Source: Clostridia bacterium
Lineage (GTDB): Bacteria; Bacillota; Clostridia; Christensenellales; Borkfalkiaceae
NCBI GenBank assembly: GCA_029062045.1
Contig: JAIDQV010000073.1
Location: 1-40,460, forward strand
DNA: 40,460 nt
Reading direction: 5' to 3'
Shown: positions 1 through 8,733 of the stretch, one piece after another
Layout of the letters: each line of letters opens with the position of its first letter
Position numbering within the stretch: position 1 is the stretch's first letter
Made by a program: the position numbers and the translations under genes
The notes under the pieces: generated by a model
Told to the model about the DNA's origin: nothing
Seen by the model: only the letters and a program-made list of their open reading frames with translations
The model's database searches: none

Positions 1-1830
1 GTCGTCGGCGCGGGGCACGCGGGCTGTGAAGCCGCACTCGCCTCCGCCCGCCTCGGTTTAAATACGGCTATGCTTACGCTCAACCTTGACAGCATAGCTT
101 TTATGGCGTGCAATCCGTCTATCGGCGGCACGGCGAAAGGGCACCTCGTGCGCGAGATTGACGCTTTGGGCGGTGAAATGGGCGTCAACGCAGACAAGAC
201 GGCGTTACAGATAAGAATGCTTAACGAAGGCAAGGGCGAAGCCGTTCAGTCTTTGCGCTGTCAATGCGACAAAAACGCATACCACCGCGAGATGAAAAGA
301 ACGCTTGAAAACACCCGAAACTTGCACATAGTACAGGGTGAATGCGCGAAAGTGCTTGTTGAAAACGGAAGAGCAAGCGGCGTGGAAACGACCTACGGCG
401 GGATATTCAAAGCCAAGGCAGTTATCCTTGCCACGGGCGTATATCTGAATGCCGAAACGGTCACGGGCGAACACCGCCAAAAAAGCGGACCTTCGGGTTT
501 TGCCCCCGCCACAGCGCTGACCGAAAACCTCATAAATTTGGGCTTCAACGTAAGAAGATTTAAAACGGGCACTCCCGCCCGCCTTGACGGACGGACTGTA
601 AACTTCGGCGCCTGCACAAAGCAGAACGGTGAGGACGGCGTTCCCGCGTTTTCCTTTTTGCACGACACCCCGCCTAAAAACTCGCACGAGTGTTTTATCA
701 CTTACACCAACTTAGACACGCATAAAATTATTCTCGATAACCTTGACCGTTCTCCTCTCTATAACGGCGATATAACTTCGGCGGGACCCAGATACTGCCC
801 TTCCATTGAAACCAAGGTCGTACGCTTTTCGGACAAGGACAGACATCAGATTTTCCTTGAACCCGAGGGCGCGGACACCAACGAAGTTTACGTACAGGGA
901 ATGTCCTCTTCCATGCCGCACGATATTCAAAAGCAAATGTACCGTTCGGTTGAAGGGCTTGAAAACTGCGAATTTATGCGCTACGCCTACGCCATCGAAT
1001 ACGACTGCATAGACACGCTGGATATTTACCCCACGCTTGAATTTAAAAAGGTTGAAAATCTTTACACGGCGGGGCAGATAAACGGCACTTCGGGCTACGA
1101 AGAAGCGGCGGCTCAAGGGCTTATCGCGGGCATAAACGCGGCGTTCAAAATTGCGGGCAGGCCCCCGCTTGTTCTCGGCAGGGACGAAGCGTATATAGGC
1201 GTACTCATCGACGATTTATGCACCAAGGGCACGGAAGAGCCGTACAGAATGATGACTTCCCGCGCAGAATACGCGCTTAATTTGCGACAGGACACGGCGG
1301 ACTTCCGTCTTACGCCCAAGATAGAAAACACCCCTCTTTTAACGAAAGAGCGGGCGGAAAAGTTTGCAAAGCGAAAGAACGATTATAAAGAAGTTTTATC
1401 ACTTTTGAACGAAAGAGCCGAGTACAACGCCGCCGTGCAGTTCGGCGAAAAGTACAATCTTCCCGGCAATATGCACGGCACGACTTACGCCGACCTAATC
1501 CGTCGGGGCGGAAAAATCGAAGATATATGCGCGCACTTTAACATTTTGCAGGGCGCACCGAAAGAAGTTGTAAAAACTGCGGAAACGACGGTTAAATACG
1601 AAGGCTACATTTCCAAAAGCCGTATGCAGATAGAAAAGGCGAAAAAACTCGAAGAAAAGAAGTTGCCGCCAGACATAGACTATTCTGAAATTCAAGGTTT
1701 GCGCCTTGAAGCGCGTGAAAAGCTCGAACGTGTCCGTCCACTCACTTTGGGGCAGGCGGGAAGAATTTCGGGCGTGAACCCCGCCGACGTAACCGTCTTA
1801 ATGGTCTACCTGGCAATGCAAAAACACTAA
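1..1830 (+). CDS. mnmG: tRNA uridine-5-carboxymethylaminomethyl modification enzyme MnmG (GidA), 5'-truncated by window
   Basis: MnmG is the FAD/NADH-dependent partner of MnmE that installs the carboxymethylaminomethyl group on wobble U34 of certain tRNAs in the cytoplasm. The reading frame is open from base 1, and its first visible residues are VVGAGHAGCEAA, the Rossmann GxGxxG motif that sits within about ten residues of the N-terminus in this family, so only a few codons are missing. Downstream are the family blocks GTPARLDGRT, the segment around TNEVYVQGMSSSMP, INGTSGYEEAAAQG for FAD binding, and the C-terminal helical domain with GQAGRISGVNPADV. About 609 residues are visible, close to the usual 620-630. 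It is followed at once by an intrinsic terminator, so rsmG is not directly downstream as it is in many Firmicutes. Confidence 0.97.
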   Translation, partial: VVGAGHAGCEAALASARLGLNTAMLTLNLDSIAFMACNPSIGGTAKGHLVREIDALGGEMGVNADKTALQIRMLNEGKGEAVQSLRCQCDKNAYHREMKRTLENTRNLHIVQGECAKVLVENGRASGVETTYGGIFKAKAVILATGVYLNAETVTGEHRQKSGPSGFAPATALTENLINLGFNVRRFKTGTPARLDGRTVNFGACTKQNGEDGVPAFSFLHDTPPKNSHECFITYTNLDTHKIILDNLDRSPLYNGDITSAGPRYCPSIETKVVRFSDKDRHQIFLEPEGADTNEVYVQGMSSSMPHDIQKQMYRSVEGLENCEFMRYAYAIEYDCIDTLDIYPTLEFKKVENLYTAGQINGTSGYEEAAAQGLIAGINAAFKIAGRPPLVLGRDEAYIGVLIDDLCTKGTEEPYRMMTSRAEYALNLRQDTADFRLTPKIENTPLLTKERAEKFAKRKNDYKEVLSLLNERAEYNAAVQFGEKYNLPGNMHGTTYADLIRRGGKIEDICAHFNILQGAPKEVVKTAETTVKYEGYISKSRMQIEKAKKLEEKKLPPDIDYSEIQGLRLEAREKLERVRPLTLGQAGRISGVNPADVTVLMVYLAMQKH

Positions 1831-1833
1831 ATA

Positions 1834-1866
1834 AAAAAGCCGTTGCACAATGTGCAACGGCTTTTT
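1834..1866. terminator. Bidirectional intrinsic terminator between mnmG and the LRR lipoprotein
   Basis: A perfect hairpin with 10-bp GC-rich arms (GCCGTTGCAC and its complement) and a 3-nt loop is flanked by an A-run on the left and a T-run on the right. It therefore serves both convergent genes. Confidence 0.92.
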
Positions 1867-1875
1867 CAATTCTAT

Positions 1876-3564
1876 TTAAATTGTGCCTTCCCACTCGCCG
1901 TCCGAACAAATTACCGTAACGGTAACGCCGTATCCGGAGTGTGTAACGTTATTAGTCCATTCTTCCACAGTGCCCGCGTATTTTATTTCGGCATTGCAGA
2001 ACAAGAAGGCGTCCCTTCCTATCTCTTTTATGCTTGCCGGAAGGGTTATCGAGGTAAGCCCTTCGCAGTTAGCGAAAGCGTCCCAGCCTATCTTTGTCAA
2101 GGTATCCGGCAATGAAACGGATTTCATCGCACTGCAGTTTGCAAACGCCGTATTGCCTATTTCTTCAACCTTTCCAAGGGAAATGCTTACAAGTCTTTCA
2201 CACCCGTTAAACGCCCCGTTGCCCACAGTTACAAGCCCCGCGCAGCCCGTTACGTATTGAAGGTTTTGGCAATAATAGAATGCGTTCGTGCCTATTGCCG
2301 TTACGCAGTCTGGAATAATCACCGTAGTTATCAAATTGTTGTTTAAGAAAGTATTAGCGCGTATATCGTATTCCGCTCCGCTTTCCAACACAGGCAAGAA
2401 CAGCACTTCGTCCGCGCCCGTATATTTAAACAGAGTAGCCGACTCTTCGCCTATAACGAATTTATAGTCTTCAACCGTTAAAATATAGCTGTTGTCTTCC
2501 TCCGCGGTATGAACTATGCCCGCGTAGAACGCAACCCCGCCGTAAGTCGTATCCCCCGCAACTACTTTAAGTTTTGAAAGGTTGTCAACTTCAATAAGGT
2601 TAACGCAGTCCTCAAACGCGTACCAGTCTATTACTTCAACCGAGGCGGGAATAACGAAACTTTCCAAACCGTAACAGTTTGCGAAGGTATACTCGGGAAT
2701 TTCCGTAATATTAACGGTATTCCACTCAACGTCTTTAAGAGACGTGCAGTACGCAAAAACGCGCTCGCCCAAATTCAGCTTTTCGCCCGTAAAGGCTATT
2801 TTCTCTAACTCTGTGTTCTCGAAAAACGCCTCTTTACCTATCGTCAAATCCGTGCAGGGGAAGGTTATTTCTTCAACGCCGCCGCGGTAAAAAGCGTGCT
2901 TTTCTATTGTCGTAATACCTTCGTGCAGGGTTACGCTTTTAAACTTGTTGTAATAAGCAAAAGCGTTTTCGGGTATTGTGGTAACGCTTTCGGGAATTAC
3001 CAAATCGGTTACCTTTGCACCGTCAATATAAAAATCGGTATAATGGCTGAAAGGCGAACTGCCGAATTTAATATTGCACCAGTCCTCTACCGTGCCCTCG
3101 TAAATAAGTTTTTCACATCCTGCTCCGTAGCCGTCTTTATTGAAGTGGTCGCCGTATCCGTTTGAAAACACCTCTCTTTCAATAACTTTGATTGTCTTAG
3201 GCAAAGTCAGGCTTGAAAGGTAAATTTCCACAGGATAAGTACCGCCGCATCCGACGCTGTGATGATAGTGCGTGAACGCCCCGCTCTCTATCCCTTCTAC
3301 GGGCAAACCTTCGTAGGTTTCGGGAATGACTACGGAAGTTTCGCTATAGCCCACTTCGGAGACGTAATAGCTTTCCCCGTCATCGGACAAGGTATAATAA
3401 ATTCCGTATTCGTTTCCGCTAATACTTTCCGAACTGCAGGATTCCAAACAGCTCTTTTTGCAGGACAGTATGCGCATCGAGGTAAAGCAGGAAGAAAGCA
3501 AAAACACGCTTATCCCGCCCACAACCAGAATTAAAAGTTTAATAAAAAGTTGCTTTTTGTTCAT
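1876..3564 (-). CDS. Leucine-rich-repeat (BspA-like, LRR_5) surface lipoprotein
   Basis: The protein has 562 residues. A hydrophobic signal peptide (residues 6-23) ends in the lipobox LLSSC, with Cys26 the predicted lipidated residue, so it should be anchored to the outer face of the membrane. A short Cys-rich stretch follows (Cys35, 39, 43). Nearly all the rest consists of BspA/TpLRR-type repeats of about 23 residues with the signature 'IxxxAFxxCxxLxxVxLPxxVxxIGxxAF', from about residue 70 to 545. Such proteins commonly mediate adhesion or surface binding, but no ligand can be read from the sequence. It is a single gene with its own promoter, converging on mnmG. The start is well placed, with GAGG about 6 nt upstream and a promoter close behind. 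Confidence 0.88.
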   Translation of the reverse strand: MNKKQLFIKLLILVVGGISVFLLSSCFTSMRILSCKKSCLESCSSESISGNEYGIYYTLSDDGESYYVSEVGYSETSVVIPETYEGLPVEGIESGAFTHYHHSVGCGGTYPVEIYLSSLTLPKTIKVIEREVFSNGYGDHFNKDGYGAGCEKLIYEGTVEDWCNIKFGSSPFSHYTDFYIDGAKVTDLVIPESVTTIPENAFAYYNKFKSVTLHEGITTIEKHAFYRGGVEEITFPCTDLTIGKEAFFENTELEKIAFTGEKLNLGERVFAYCTSLKDVEWNTVNITEIPEYTFANCYGLESFVIPASVEVIDWYAFEDCVNLIEVDNLSKLKVVAGDTTYGGVAFYAGIVHTAEEDNSYILTVEDYKFVIGEESATLFKYTGADEVLFLPVLESGAEYDIRANTFLNNNLITTVIIPDCVTAIGTNAFYYCQNLQYVTGCAGLVTVGNGAFNGCERLVSISLGKVEEIGNTAFANCSAMKSVSLPDTLTKIGWDAFANCEGLTSITLPASIKEIGRDAFLFCNAEIKYAGTVEEWTNNVTHSGYGVTVTVICSDGEWEGTI

Positions 3565-3580
3565 ATTCAGCCTCGCTTCT

Positions 3581-3608
3581 ATTATAGCACTATATTTTTA
3601 TTTTGCAA
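3581..3608 (-). promoter_or_regulatory. Sigma-A type promoter of the LRR lipoprotein
   Basis: On the minus strand TTGCAA (3608-3603), a 16-nt spacer and a consensus TATAAT (3586-3581) are seen. The predicted transcription start lies near 3574, leaving a leader of only about 10 nt that just includes the GAGG Shine-Dalgarno. Confidence 0.7.
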
Positions 3609-3713
3609 GTACCGTAATTACAACGAACTAACTTTTAAATTTGTCCCGCTGAAAATCCAAATTATATTAATATAAGACAAATTTTTTACCGTGCTTTATT
3701 ATAAAATAAAGTC

Positions 3714-5978
3714 ATGCCGTTAAAAATCAACTTTAAAACAGTGCTTTTATACGCCACTTTCTTGGCGGCTTTTATATTTTCAAACAGCGCCGTAAGGGGC
3801 GTGCCTTTTTCTTTAAGTTTGCTTTTTGCCGCCCTTTTGTGCGGTGCAAACGCGGTAATTACGCCCGCCCTTTTCGTGCTTTCTTCGATAGTCAGCTTAA
3901 ATTTTACGGTAAGTTTGACAAGCCTTTTTTCGGGCCTCTTCTTAGGTATAATAACCTTTTTATACCGCAGAACTGGGCGGAAAATCCGCTTCGAGGCGAT
4001 AGCTTATTTAATTATCGCACTTGCGCCCTACGTCGCTTTTGCGCCGTGGCTGGGCGGGGAATTCATACTTTCAAACGGCTACGCGCTCCGTGGAATTGCC
4101 GCCGGCGTTATTATAATTTTCTCCTATTTCAGTCTTAAAAGCGTGTACGCGCTACTGTTCAGACTTCAAAGGTGCCGCCTCCGTGAAGACGAGCTAGTCT
4201 GTCTCGGCGTGGTTTACGCCGTTTGCGGCGTGGGTCTTTACCACCTTTTGGGGCAAGCGTTTTATATCTGTTTTTCGGCGCTTATAATAGTGTTTTCCGT
4301 GCGGCTCACCCGCTCGCCCGCCGCGCTTATCGTAGGGCTTTGCATAGCCCTTCCCTCCGCCGTGGTCAACCTTTCATTGCTTCCGCTTACAATCTTCGTA
4401 ATAATAACCACCGCCGCGCTTCTTTTCAGCGGTGCGGGCAGGTTTGCAACGGGCGCGATAACCGCCGCCTCAGCCGCCTATTATATGTATGCGGCGGGAT
4501 GCTTCAACTGCGCAATTCCGCTTATCGTTATGTATGCGCTGCTTCTCTTCCTTGCCTGCTTTTTGCCCTCGCTCCCGCGTGAAGAAAAACTTTCGGCATT
4601 AAAAAGAAGACTGCTCGTAAAAGAAGTTTTGCCCGAAACCGCGGTTACAAGAAGCCGCAGGCGGACGGGCGAAAAATTGTATAGAATTTCCGAAGTTTTC
4701 CGCGAAATAGAGTGCGCCTTTATCGCCCTTGACGACGAAGCAAGCGACGGCGCCGCGCGCGAGCGTATGCTTACCGAGCTTAAAGAAAAGTGCTGTAAAA
4801 ACTGTGAAAGGCGTTCACGGTGCGAAAAAACCAGCGTATACACGGGCTTTAAACGGCTAATCGACGCGGGCTGTATAAAGGGCAGGGTGAATTTAATAGA
4901 TTTGCCTTCCGAAATGACTTTGAACTGTGCCCGCCCCACCGATGTTTTAAACGGACTTAACGCGACGCTTGCCGAGTACCGGAGATATATGACCGAAGCC
5001 GAAAACGCCCGTTCGGGGCGAAAAATGCTAGCCGAACAGGCGCGGGGCGTTGCCGAAGTTATGAAGAGCTGTGCGGTAGATTTAAGCAAATCGCAAAGTT
5101 TTTCGGGCGCGGCGGAGGGCGTAAAAAAAGCCCTCTCCTCCCACGGCATTTCCTGCCCCGAAATTTACATAGACGGCGAGGACGGGGCCGAGCTTTGCGC
5201 GGTGGTTTTAGGCAAAACCAACCTCGGCGCTATGACGGAAATCATCTCTTCAAACTTAAAACGCAAGTACGTATTAAAAGACAAGATAGCCTACGACGAA
5301 GAAAAAAGCTGTTTAATCTTCACCGCCCCGCCGAGGTTTGACGCGGCTTTCGGCGTAGCCTGCGCGGTCAAAAGCGACGAAAAGGTTTCGGGCGATACCC
5401 ATTCGGTTATCCGCATAAACGAGCACGCCTTTTTGATGGCTCTGTCCGACGGAATGGGCAGCGGCGAATATGCGCGGAAAGTATCCGAATCGGCAATCTC
5501 TTTAATAGAGGCTTTCTACCGTGCCGATATGCCCGCCGACACAATTTTAAAAACCATAAACAAACTGCTCTCCTTTAACAGGGACGAGCGCTTCACCTGC
5601 ATAGACATTGCCGCCGTAAACCTGGATACGGGCAGGGCGGACTTTGTAAAGATAGGTTCGCCCCAAGGCTTTATCTTGCGCGAGGGTGAAATAAAAATTT
5701 TGGAAAGCAACTCCCTGCCCCTAGGAATTTTGGAAAACCTTCACCCCACCGTCTGTACCGAGCTTTTAAAGGACGGGGACATCGTAATATTTATGAGCGA
5801 CGGAATAACTTCCGCCTTCCCTTCCGCCACCGACCTGTACGAATTTTTACAGGGGCTAAAACCTTTAAACCCGCAAAATTTGGCGGACAAAATTCTTGCG
5901 GGCGCGCTGGAGAAAACGGGACACGCAGTAACCGACGATATGACCGTCGTCTGTACACGAATATTCGACAATACATAA
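3714..5978 (+). CDS. spoIIE: Stage II sporulation protein E (SpoIIE), PP2C-type phosphatase
   Basis: SpoIIE is the membrane phosphatase that dephosphorylates SpoIIAA, freeing sigma-F in the forespore, and it also associates with the polar division machinery. The 754-residue protein has the family layout. About ten hydrophobic segments fill the first ~300 residues. A middle region carries a Cys cluster (CCKNCERRSRC) and a helical part. The C-terminal PP2C domain (about 540-754) contains LSDGMGSGEYA around residue 579 and FMSDGIT near 695, with the metal-binding aspartates. No convincing Shine-Dalgarno precedes the ATG at 3714, and no alternative in-frame start is better. A TATAAA sits about 9 nt upstream, so a very short leader is possible. 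It is monocistronic and ends in a terminator shared with malQ. Confidence 0.95.
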   Translation: MPLKINFKTVLLYATFLAAFIFSNSAVRGVPFSLSLLFAALLCGANAVITPALFVLSSIVSLNFTVSLTSLFSGLFLGIITFLYRRTGRKIRFEAIAYLIIALAPYVAFAPWLGGEFILSNGYALRGIAAGVIIIFSYFSLKSVYALLFRLQRCRLREDELVCLGVVYAVCGVGLYHLLGQAFYICFSALIIVFSVRLTRSPAALIVGLCIALPSAVVNLSLLPLTIFVIITTAALLFSGAGRFATGAITAASAAYYMYAAGCFNCAIPLIVMYALLLFLACFLPSLPREEKLSALKRRLLVKEVLPETAVTRSRRRTGEKLYRISEVFREIECAFIALDDEASDGAARERMLTELKEKCCKNCERRSRCEKTSVYTGFKRLIDAGCIKGRVNLIDLPSEMTLNCARPTDVLNGLNATLAEYRRYMTEAENARSGRKMLAEQARGVAEVMKSCAVDLSKSQSFSGAAEGVKKALSSHGISCPEIYIDGEDGAELCAVVLGKTNLGAMTEIISSNLKRKYVLKDKIAYDEEKSCLIFTAPPRFDAAFGVACAVKSDEKVSGDTHSVIRINEHAFLMALSDGMGSGEYARKVSESAISLIEAFYRADMPADTILKTINKLLSFNRDERFTCIDIAAVNLDTGRADFVKIGSPQGFILREGEIKILESNSLPLGILENLHPTVCTELLKDGDIVIFMSDGITSAFPSATDLYEFLQGLKPLNPQNLADKILAGALEKTGHAVTDDMTVVCTRIFDNT

Positions 5979-6007
5979 AAAAGCCGCGTGGCAACCACGC
6001 GGCTTTT
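5979..6007. terminator. Bidirectional intrinsic terminator between spoIIE and malQ
   Basis: A perfect hairpin has 13-bp arms (AAAAGCCGCGTGG and its complement) around a CAA loop, with A- and T-runs on the two sides. It serves spoIIE on the plus strand and malQ on the minus strand. Confidence 0.93.
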
Positions 6008-6010
6008 ATT

Positions 6011-7513
6011 TTATCTATCGTACTGTTTAACCATTTTTCTCATTATTGCGGTATCGTAGCGGGAAGGAATTTTTTCAAGCCTGAACTTCCAGTTGCCCGT
6101 CGCGGTTGACGGCACGTTCATACGCGCCTCGTCTGCCAAGCCCAACAAATCCTGGATAGGCAAAATCGCAAGGTCGGCTTTGGACGCAAGCACGCTTACG
6201 CACAGTGCGCGCGCCGCTTCCCTTCTGTCTTTAAAGGGAAGAACCACGTTTTCGTCTTTAAGCGCGGCGCGAAGCCTTGACTTAAACACGAGGAACTGCG
6301 AATCGGTCATTCTCTTCAAAAGTCCCAAGGTCGTTGCGTTGTCGTGCGTGCCCGAATAAACCACTGCGTTTTCCTGAATGTTTCTGGGAAGGTACGGGTT
6401 AGTAGGCTTGCCGTCGAAAGCGAACAGCATAATCTTCATACCGGGGTAGCCCGTTCTTTGGCGAAGTTTTTCCACGCCGTAATCTATGACGCCCAAATCT
6501 TCGGCAATTACGGGAACGTTGCCGAGTTTCTTTCTTAACTGTACAAAGAATTTCAATCCGGGGCCGCGCTTCCATTCGCCCACTTCCGCAGTTTCGGAAC
6601 TTGCGGGAATGGAATAGTATCTGTCAAAGCCGCGGAAATGGTCTATACGGATAACGTCAACCATCTCGCGCATCTTTCTTATGCGGTTAATCCACCACTC
6701 GTATTTTTCGGCTTCCAGCAAATCCCAGTTATAAACGGGGTTGCCCCAAAGCTGACCCGTAGGCGAGAAGTAATCGGGCGGAACGCCTGCAACTTCCGTA
6801 GGGTTCAAATCTTCGTCAAGGCAGAAAAGTTCGGGGCGCGCCCACACGTCCGCAGAGTCATACGCAACGTACAAGGGCAAATCGCCTATAATTTTTATTC
6901 CCAGGGAATTGACGTACTCTTTCAGCTTAGCCCACTGCTTTTTAAATACGTATTGCAGGAAAATCCAGAAGCAATAATCGCTTTTATAATTAGCTTCCCT
7001 AAATTCCTTTACGGCTAAATTTTCGTTATATTTATAGCTTTCGGGAAAATCTTGGAAAGACCCCGGATACATGCTCTTTAAAGACATAAACACGGCGTAC
7101 TCGTCAAACTCGCCGCTCTCGACGAATTTCACAAAGTCATCGCTCGTTATATCGAAGCGCGCGTAAGCAAGTCTTAAAACGTTAAAGCGGGTATCGTAAA
7201 GCGTGCCGTAATCCACTTCGCCTGCGGGCATTTCACAGCTTGCAAGCTCTTCCTCGTCCAAAAGTCCTTCGTCCTTCAAGGCTTCCAAATCGATAAAATA
7301 AGGATTGCCCGAATTACAGCTTACCGACGAATAAGGACTGTCGCCGTAGCCCGTTTGCGCAAGGGGCAGAATTTGCCAGTATTTGACGTGCGCGCGCCTC
7401 AAAAAGTCGGCAAACGCATACGCTTCCTTTCCTATCGTGCCTATGCCGTACTTACCGGGCAAAGAAGATATGTGGCAAAGAATGCCTGCACTGCGTTCAA
7501 TAAGTTTTTCCAT
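6011..7513 (-). CDS. malQ: 4-alpha-glucanotransferase (amylomaltase), GH77
   Basis: MalQ is a cytoplasmic enzyme that transfers alpha-1,4-glucan segments between maltodextrins, or between a glucan and glucose, in maltodextrin and glycogen metabolism. The 500-residue protein matches the family length. The catalytic residues are visible: nucleophile Asp291 in RIDHFRGF, acid/base Glu338 in VIAEDLG, and Asp391 in YSGTHDNATT. The substrate-side motifs DSPYSSVSCNSGNPYFIDL (N-terminal) and LWGNPVYNW (about 255-263) are also present. It is the last gene of the pyrG-dapL-malQ run, 29 nt after dapL, with GGTGG as ribosome binding site. Nothing else for maltodextrin uptake lies nearby. Confidence 0.95.
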   Translation of the reverse strand: MEKLIERSAGILCHISSLPGKYGIGTIGKEAYAFADFLRRAHVKYWQILPLAQTGYGDSPYSSVSCNSGNPYFIDLEALKDEGLLDEEELASCEMPAGEVDYGTLYDTRFNVLRLAYARFDITSDDFVKFVESGEFDEYAVFMSLKSMYPGSFQDFPESYKYNENLAVKEFREANYKSDYCFWIFLQYVFKKQWAKLKEYVNSLGIKIIGDLPLYVAYDSADVWARPELFCLDEDLNPTEVAGVPPDYFSPTGQLWGNPVYNWDLLEAEKYEWWINRIRKMREMVDVIRIDHFRGFDRYYSIPASSETAEVGEWKRGPGLKFFVQLRKKLGNVPVIAEDLGVIDYGVEKLRQRTGYPGMKIMLFAFDGKPTNPYLPRNIQENAVVYSGTHDNATTLGLLKRMTDSQFLVFKSRLRAALKDENVVLPFKDRREAARALCVSVLASKADLAILPIQDLLGLADEARMNVPSTATGNWKFRLEKIPSRYDTAIMRKMVKQYDR

Positions 7514-7542
7514 TTTTCCACCGTTCGTATTTTTATACTGTT

Positions 7543-8724
7543 TTATTTAAGTAGCTTTTTAATTCTTTGTACAGCTTCCTTCGTCCCTTCTTTACTTCCG
7601 AAAGCCGTCAAGCGGAAATACCCTTCGCCGCATTTACCGAAGCCTGCGCCGGGCGTACCCACTACTTGCGCGTTATTTAAAAGATAGTCGAAGAATTCCC
7701 AGCTTCCCATACCGTTCGGGCATTTCAGCCAGATATAGGGCGAGTTCTTTCCGCCCGTGTACCATATGCCGAGGCTATCCATACAGTCCGCAATCAGTTT
7801 TGCGTTGTTCATATAGTATGCAAGATTTTTCTTGATTTCTTTCATACCCTTCGCTGTGAACACCGCCGCCGCGCCCTTTTGGACTATGTAAGGCACGCCG
7901 TTGAACTTAGTCGACTGACGGCGAAGCCACGCTTTATTTGCGTTAAAGCCGTCCTTTTCAAGGGCTTTGGGAACTACGGTATAGCCGCAGCGGGTACCCG
8001 TAAAGCCCGCAATTTTTGAGAACGAACAGAACTCTATCGCGCAGGTCTTTGCGCCCTCTACCTCAAATATAGAGCGGGCAAGGCTTTCATCAGATACAAA
8101 GCACTCGTAAGCGGCGTCGTATAAAATGACCGCGTTTTTCTTGTTTGCGTAGTCAACCCACTCTTTAAGCTGAGCTTTGGTATAAGCCGCGCCCGTGGGG
8201 TTGTTTGGCGAGCAAATATAAATTATATCCGCGTCCACCGAATAGTCGGGCATAGGAAGAAATCCGTTTTCTTCCGTGGCGTCGGCAAAAATAACCGACC
8301 TGCCCGCCATCAAGTTTGTATCCACGTATACGGGGTAAACGGGGTCGGGCACAAGCACGGTGTTGTCCTTCGAGAAAATATCCAGGATATTCCCAAGGTC
8401 TGACTTAGCTCCGTCGGATACGAAAATTTCGTCTAAGCCAAGCTCAACACCGCTTTCCTTGTAATAGCTTTGAATGTTTTCCCTCAAAAAGCCGTAGCCC
8501 TCGTACGGGCCGTAACCTTTAAAGGTTTCCTGGTTCGCCATATCGTCAACCGCGCCGTGCATGGCCTTTATTACTTCGGGCACAAGGGGCAAGGTTACGT
8601 CGCCTATTCCGAGTTTTATAATCTTTTTATCGGGGTTTGCCTTCGTGTAAGCGGCAACCCTGTTTGCAACTTCTGCAAACAAATAGCTGTCGGCAATATC
8701 GTTAAAGTTCTTATTAAAGTTCAT
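7543..8724 (-). CDS. dapL: LL-diaminopimelate aminotransferase
   Basis: DapL converts tetrahydrodipicolinate and glutamate directly to LL-diaminopimelate, bypassing the acyl-blocked DapD/C/E steps, for peptidoglycan and lysine synthesis. It is a 393-residue class I/II aminotransferase. Landmarks are the N-terminal KLGIGDVTLPL segment, GYGPYEGYGFLRE, SDGAKSDLGN (phosphate binding), SPNNPTGA, YDAAYE with Asp203, and the PLP lysine Lys237 in SFSKIAGFTGTRCGY. The TGTRCGY context and the KSDLGN motif distinguish it from an aspartate aminotransferase. It starts 9 nt after pyrG, and its Shine-Dalgarno (TAAGG) is formed by the pyrG stop codon, which suggests translational coupling. dapF, the next pathway step, lies just upstream of pyrG. 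Confidence 0.95.
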   Translation of the reverse strand: MNFNKNFNDIADSYLFAEVANRVAAYTKANPDKKIIKLGIGDVTLPLVPEVIKAMHGAVDDMANQETFKGYGPYEGYGFLRENIQSYYKESGVELGLDEIFVSDGAKSDLGNILDIFSKDNTVLVPDPVYPVYVDTNLMAGRSVIFADATEENGFLPMPDYSVDADIIYICSPNNPTGAAYTKAQLKEWVDYANKKNAVILYDAAYECFVSDESLARSIFEVEGAKTCAIEFCSFSKIAGFTGTRCGYTVVPKALEKDGFNANKAWLRRQSTKFNGVPYIVQKGAAAVFTAKGMKEIKKNLAYYMNNAKLIADCMDSLGIWYTGGKNSPYIWLKCPNGMGSWEFFDYLLNNAQVVGTPGAGFGKCGEGYFRLTAFGSKEGTKEAVQRIKKLLK

Positions 8725-8733
8725 ATTTTTGCC

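Noticed and set aside
4481-5149. Minus-strand 222-codon ORF in spoIIE
   Set aside because: It is antisense to a well-recognised gene, without motifs or start signals.
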